Assembly (NCBI GenBank): GCA_002049455.2
Contig: KV919223.1
Location: forward strand, 1-45,342
DNA from: Porphyra umbilicalis
Lineage: Eukaryota > Rhodophyta > Bangiophyceae > Bangiales > Bangiaceae
Direction: 5' to 3'
DNA: 45,342 nucleotides
Shown: piece by piece, positions 41,875 to 45,342 of the stretch
How positions within the stretch are numbered: position 1 is the first letter of the stretch
How the letters are laid out: every line of letters starts with the position of its first letter
Program-made: the position numbers and the translations under genes
The notes under the pieces: model-generated
Seen by the model: the letters and a program-made list of their open reading frames with translations, nothing else
Database searches by the model: none
What the model was told of the DNA's origin: nothing

Positions 41875-43257
41875 ATGTGCGCGGACGCCGGTGCCCCACT
41901 GGTTTCTACCAGCGCGGCGGGCACCATGCCCGCTATAGGCAAGGCCAAGCGCAAGCGCAGCAAGAAGCACAAGCGCGGGAGCTCCTCCAACAAGAGCCGC
42001 CACGAAGTTGTAGGTGAGGATCAAGCAGGTCAAGTGACGGCTGCCGTTGGTCGTTCGGGCGGCTCGGCGGCGGCAGCTGCTGTGACGCCTGCGGCGGCGC
42101 CGCGCGAAGCGACATCGGGGCGGGCGGCGCCCGCGACGGAGCAATCACCTACGTATGGACGTGCTGGCTCCTCGCTGCGGACGCAAAAATCCGGGAAGTA
42201 CAACCGCATCGGCACGCACAAGCGGGGCAGTCGCCCACCCAAGCAGCAGCTGGTTGACTCGATGGAGAGGGCAGCGGCTTCCGCCGCCACTTTAAACGCT
42301 TGCGCAGCCGCCGCGGCCGCCGTGGATAATGGGGCTCTCGTGGCAGTACTGGCGGCGGCTTTGGAGGACCCTGTGGCGGAGGGCTCGCTGCCTGTCGTCA
42401 ATTCCGGCGTGCCTGGGACTCCAGCCCCCGCCAGCTCTGGAGCAGTCCCGCAAGACTCAAGCTCGGACACCGAGAGTATCCTAGCTGAGGGGCGGGTGGG
42501 CATGGCGGACATCAACATCGGCACCGCATCATCTTCAGTCATCAAAGCAGCGATTAACTGTGCCCTGACCAGGCCTGGGGGCATGGGGGTCTTGTCATTA
42601 TCCGGCATCATGGACCAGGGCGCGTTACGCGCGACAAGGTTGGGGGTGTCGCGCGTCACGCCGGCGATGGCTGTTCCAATTTTTAACACCCAGTCGGTCG
42701 CAGAGATGATGCGCGCCGAGCGTGACGGTGAGCCCGTGGATGAGCAGCGGCGGCAGGCGGTCATGAGCGCGCGGTGGGCATCTACGGCGCTCGTCCGGTC
42801 CAGCCTCGCGCGCTTATGTGACATTTTATTTCACGTTTACGGACGTCGGTACATCTCGTCCGAGCCTAAGGTGCTGCTGACCTTGCCGCGTGCGAAGCCG
42901 CAGATGGCTCACGGAGACGCTGCGGCCAAGGAAAAGCTGGGCAATCCACCCAGAATGATTGGCGTTGTGATGGCTGTGGAGGATGGCGCGCACCTGGACA
43001 CTTGGCCCGGCTCGTTTTGTAACCGTGTCTTACCCGGAGAAGAGCAATGCGTGGTTCGGACGTCGCTGGCGGAGCGCGTTCTCGTGCCTGTTGGAGGGTT
43101 TGTCATCTTTCGTGTTGATATGGTTCATCGCGGCGTCGAGAACACGTCTTCGTCCCGGATTCTTCGCCGGGTTCATGCCTACCTCACTCTTTCTGACGCA
43201 CCCATGGCCAGTGAACATTGGCGTGATGAGACCTGTCCAGTGCAGGAGGTGCCTTGA
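41875..43257 (+). CDS. Gene E copy 2: putative Fe(II)/2-oxoglutarate dioxygenase, intact
   Basis: 460 aa from ATG 41875 (GCCACCATGT) to TGA 43255-43257. Residues 22-35 hold KAKRKRSKKHKRG, a strong nuclear or nucleolar signal. Residues 60-200 are Ala/Ser/Pro-rich. From about 290 the chain is globular, with MIGVVMAVEDGAHLDTWPGS and VPVGGFVIFRVDMVHRGVEN. His373-x-Asp375, His418 and Arg428 (ten after the second His) fit the HxD...H...R iron and 2-oxoglutarate site of a double-stranded beta-helix dioxygenase. GGFVIF-x-VHRG-x-N-x-S-x-R resembles phytanoyl-CoA-hydroxylase-like and related folds. The subfamily, and so the substrate, is not resolved. Nuclear targeting would fit action on chromatin or nucleic acid, which is inference. 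Near-neutral divergence from copy 1 warns that it may not be under selection. Confidence 0.65.
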   Translation: MCADAGAPLVSTSAAGTMPAIGKAKRKRSKKHKRGSSSNKSRHEVVGEDQAGQVTAAVGRSGGSAAAAAVTPAAAPREATSGRAAPATEQSPTYGRAGSSLRTQKSGKYNRIGTHKRGSRPPKQQLVDSMERAAASAATLNACAAAAAAVDNGALVAVLAAALEDPVAEGSLPVVNSGVPGTPAPASSGAVPQDSSSDTESILAEGRVGMADINIGTASSSVIKAAINCALTRPGGMGVLSLSGIMDQGALRATRLGVSRVTPAMAVPIFNTQSVAEMMRAERDGEPVDEQRRQAVMSARWASTALVRSSLARLCDILFHVYGRRYISSEPKVLLTLPRAKPQMAHGDAAAKEKLGNPPRMIGVVMAVEDGAHLDTWPGSFCNRVLPGEEQCVVRTSLAERVLVPVGGFVIFRVDMVHRGVENTSSSRILRRVHAYLTLSDAPMASEHWRDETCPVQEVP

Positions 43258-43283
43258 TAGAAGGCACCTCTTCTAGGTGCCTT
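43246..43283 (+). promoter_or_regulatory. Stop-codon stem-loop with two possible pairings, copy 2
   Basis: GAGGTGCCTT (43246-43255) and AAGGCACCTC (43261-43270) form a perfect 10-bp stem holding TGA TAG; AGGTGCCTT recurs at 43275-43283. It is unchanged from copy 1, although the flanks differ at several positions. Confidence 0.6.
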
Positions 43284-43289
43284 GATAGA

Positions 43290-44812
43290 ATGAAGAACAT
43301 TGGCTTGAAGTCTTCTTTATCATCGATGAGCGACGGGAGCCGAGATCACGTTCACGATGGAGCAGGGGGGAGGGGGAGGATTGGTTGTGGCGAAAGGGGG
43401 TACTGGTGGGGGTGAGGGGGAGGAGAGAGGGCGGGCGGGAAGTGAGTGGCGGGCTGGCGGGGGGGCGGCGGGGGGGAGAGCGGCGCCAAATGACGCCATC
43501 GAGGCCAAAGCTACCCGCACCACCGGCATCCCCCCCGCGCCCCGCAGCGAAGTGCCCCACGCGCTGGATGGGGGGTGCTTCCCCACCCACACCGTCGACA
43601 CCGCCTGGCTCCTGGTACCCCCCCGCTCGGCCGCCCGCGCCGCAGCACGTTGCCGTCGACGGAAGGACCCCGCACCGAGTCGTCGGCGCGGTCGCAACTT
43701 TGTGAAGTGGTGGAGCAGCTGCCGCCGCCGTCATTGCCGTGGCGGCAGCAGAGCGGCGCCCGCCTGAAGCTGTGGAGACGGCTGCTGCGGCTGCGGCGGC
43801 AGCGGGAGCGGCGGCGGCGGCGGCGGCGTCGGCAGCGGCGGCGGCGGCGGTGGAGGCGGCGGCGAAACTACCTCCTCTGGTGGCGGATTGGCCGGCCGCA
43901 CGGCTGCAGCTGGCGCATATTTTCGGGTGATGATGGCCCCCTCGTGCGCGTGAGCCTGTACTCGCTGTTTGCCACTTCGTCACGCCAGTTCGCTGCTATT
44001 AATAGCAGAGACATCAGCTGACCCACGCCCAGGCTCGACCCCTCCTCGGGCCGTCACGCCCGCAGCCCGCGCCGCCGCCGCCGCCCCCGCCCCTGGATGC
44101 TGCCCCCGCCACTGGGGCCGCCCCAGCCCCTTGCCGCGGCCCCCGCCGCTGCCGCTGCCGCTGCCGCCGCCCTCGCACCCGCACCCACACCCTCCCCCGC
44201 CCCCATCTCTGCACTCGCCGCCGCCGTCGCCCCCGCCCCCACCTCAGCCCCCGTGGCCGCAGCCCCCGCCGCCGACGCCCCCGCCCGTGGCCGCGGCTTC
44301 CGCCGCTGGCGCCGCTCCCGCCTCTGGCAGCCTCCTTCCAGGCTCATTGGAGTGGCGTGAGTACTGGGCTGGTGAAAGAGGCTTCGCCGTGGGTAATGGA
44401 TGAGGTGGGGTTCGGGGTGAGGGTGAAGGATTGGTATGAAAAAATTACTTGGACGTCATATTCGGGTCGATCACGTTCACTTGTGCTCACCGTCCAGAGA
44501 AGGTCTGACAGAGCGTGCTTCTGGCGACCGGGGCGTGGTTGCCAAGCGGGTGCGGGGTGGTGAATGTGGCGTGTTCTCAAGAAAAACATCTTGGGACAGA
44601 CCCTCTCTGTCGTCACATCCTGACCACTGTATTCGGTAGGATCGCTGACATTGCTTAGTCTATTATACCAGATCACACGTCTGTCTGATGACACTGCACA
44701 ATCCAGTGGAATCGTTGGTTGCGCTTCCCTACCAGCCTACAGCGGCTCTCGTTGTGTTTTCATAGAAAAAACACCATTGCACATTACTAACATTGACATG
44801 TATGCTTCCTGA
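43290..44812. other. GC-rich spacer of copy 2, no gene called
   Basis: Equivalent to 23380-26229 without the 1.34-kb block. 43340-43910 and 44030-44330 are CGG/GCC repeats, open on both strands. 44380-44812 is of ordinary composition and conserved with copy 1. Confidence 0.4.
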
Positions 44813-45342
44813 CTAGCCGCGAGAAGATAAGATGCTGCTGGGTACACTTGCTTCACGCGTTCCTTCTCTTTTGCAGTCCTGCTCACATCCGACGTGCGTT
44901 GAGCACTCCTGGGGCAAATAAGAGCCAAACACAACTTTCTTGGAGAGGATCACTGCTGGGTCTTTGAAAGGCGCTGGTTTCGGCATTGTGGGGTCTTTTT
45001 CTGCACAAAGGCTTCTTTCATACCGTTTCTGCCCTCCAAAGGTAACAGTCACCAGTACACGACACCACCTCCCCAGCCTGCCATACCCATCCATGCCCCA
45101 GATGTTGTAGGGCACTGCAACCGGCATGTACCAGCCCCTCAGTAGAGCCCAAGAACGGGAGTACTACAATCACAGGAAGCCTGGAGGACGGCCGCTGTGA
45201 CAAAGTTTCCCCAGACCTCCCCAGCTATGTAGCTTGGGACCTCCGTAGGGCAGCTCGTGCGCAAAGTACTCTGAGCCACAATGAAGTTGTGTACATCCCC
45301 TCCAAGAGATGTTGTACCTGGTATGCCCCCCCACCGACGTGT
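44813..45342 (-). pseudogene. Gene G copy 2, unknown protein, partial and frameshifted
   Basis: Read leftward from the window end. This copy keeps the frame MPVAVPYNIWGMDGYGRLG through SLCAEKDPTMPKPAPFKDPAVILSKKVVFGSYLPQECSTHVGCEQDC to TAG near 44815, which copy 1 loses. Nearer the 5' end it has its own indels: a base missing near 45152 (AAGAACGGG against AAGATACGGG), one gained near 45250 and one missing near 45279. The start lies outside the window. Family unknown. Confidence 0.45.

Larger units (their letters stand above)
38180..45342. repeat. Large repeated segment, copy 2 (runs off the window)
   Basis: Matches 18204-26761 in the same orientation. It lacks the 1.34-kb block and one 26-bp unit, and has many small indels in gene D. 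Gene E is intact here. The right boundary is not seen because identity continues to the last base. Confidence 0.93.

Overview
The window reads as nuclear DNA of a GC-rich microbial eukaryote, most likely an alga. It has GT-AG introns, an initiator-tRNA-primed Copia retrotransposon, a KDZ-type DNA transposase, a PIF1-type helicase, a chromodomain retroelement remnant, and long (CGG)n/(GCC)n tracts that leave several frames open on both strands. I saw no tRNA, rRNA, CRISPR array or bacterial operon. I cannot name the species; haptophyte, pelagophyte or green alga are guesses from composition only.

Layout. 1-558: CGG-rich DNA. 559-5516: a complete Ty1/Copia element on the minus strand with 418-bp LTRs, a 5-bp target duplication and a primer site matching the anticodon arm of initiator tRNA-Met; its gag-pol has two in-frame stops and one frameshift. 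6726-10336: two plus-strand unknown ORFs, possibly exons of one gene, each with an internal TAG. 10560-12870: extreme GC repeats, including an alanine/proline-rich frame with a short O-fucosyltransferase-like motif. 13583-14712: remains of a Ty3/Gypsy chromodomain element. 17102-17820: a zinc-finger ORF like the leader part of a retroelement.

18204-26761 and 38180-45342 are two copies of one long segment. Each holds unknown gene D, a 136-bp hairpin, a 630-bp unit with 27-bp inverted ends, a 26-bp tandem repeat, gene E (C-terminal Fe(II)/2-oxoglutarate-dioxygenase motif), a stop-codon stem-loop and gene G on the minus strand. The second copy begins exactly at the only ambiguous base, which also cuts the KDZ transposase gene. 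The junction may therefore be an assembly join rather than a real duplication.

Between the copies, 28800-31489 is a long unknown gene (C) with one clear intron. It is convergent with a PIF1-family helicase (33074-31557), followed by a degraded KDZ transposase (>38178-35380).

Most protein-like genes here belong to mobile or repeated DNA and carry stops or frameshifts. The best intact frame is gene E in copy 2 (460 aa). Where the copies of gene E can be compared, changes look neutral rather than constrained. The most interesting leads are the dioxygenase gene near a KDZ transposase, the stop-codon stem-loop with two possible pairings, the internal tRNA primer site, and the repeated in-frame TAG codons.
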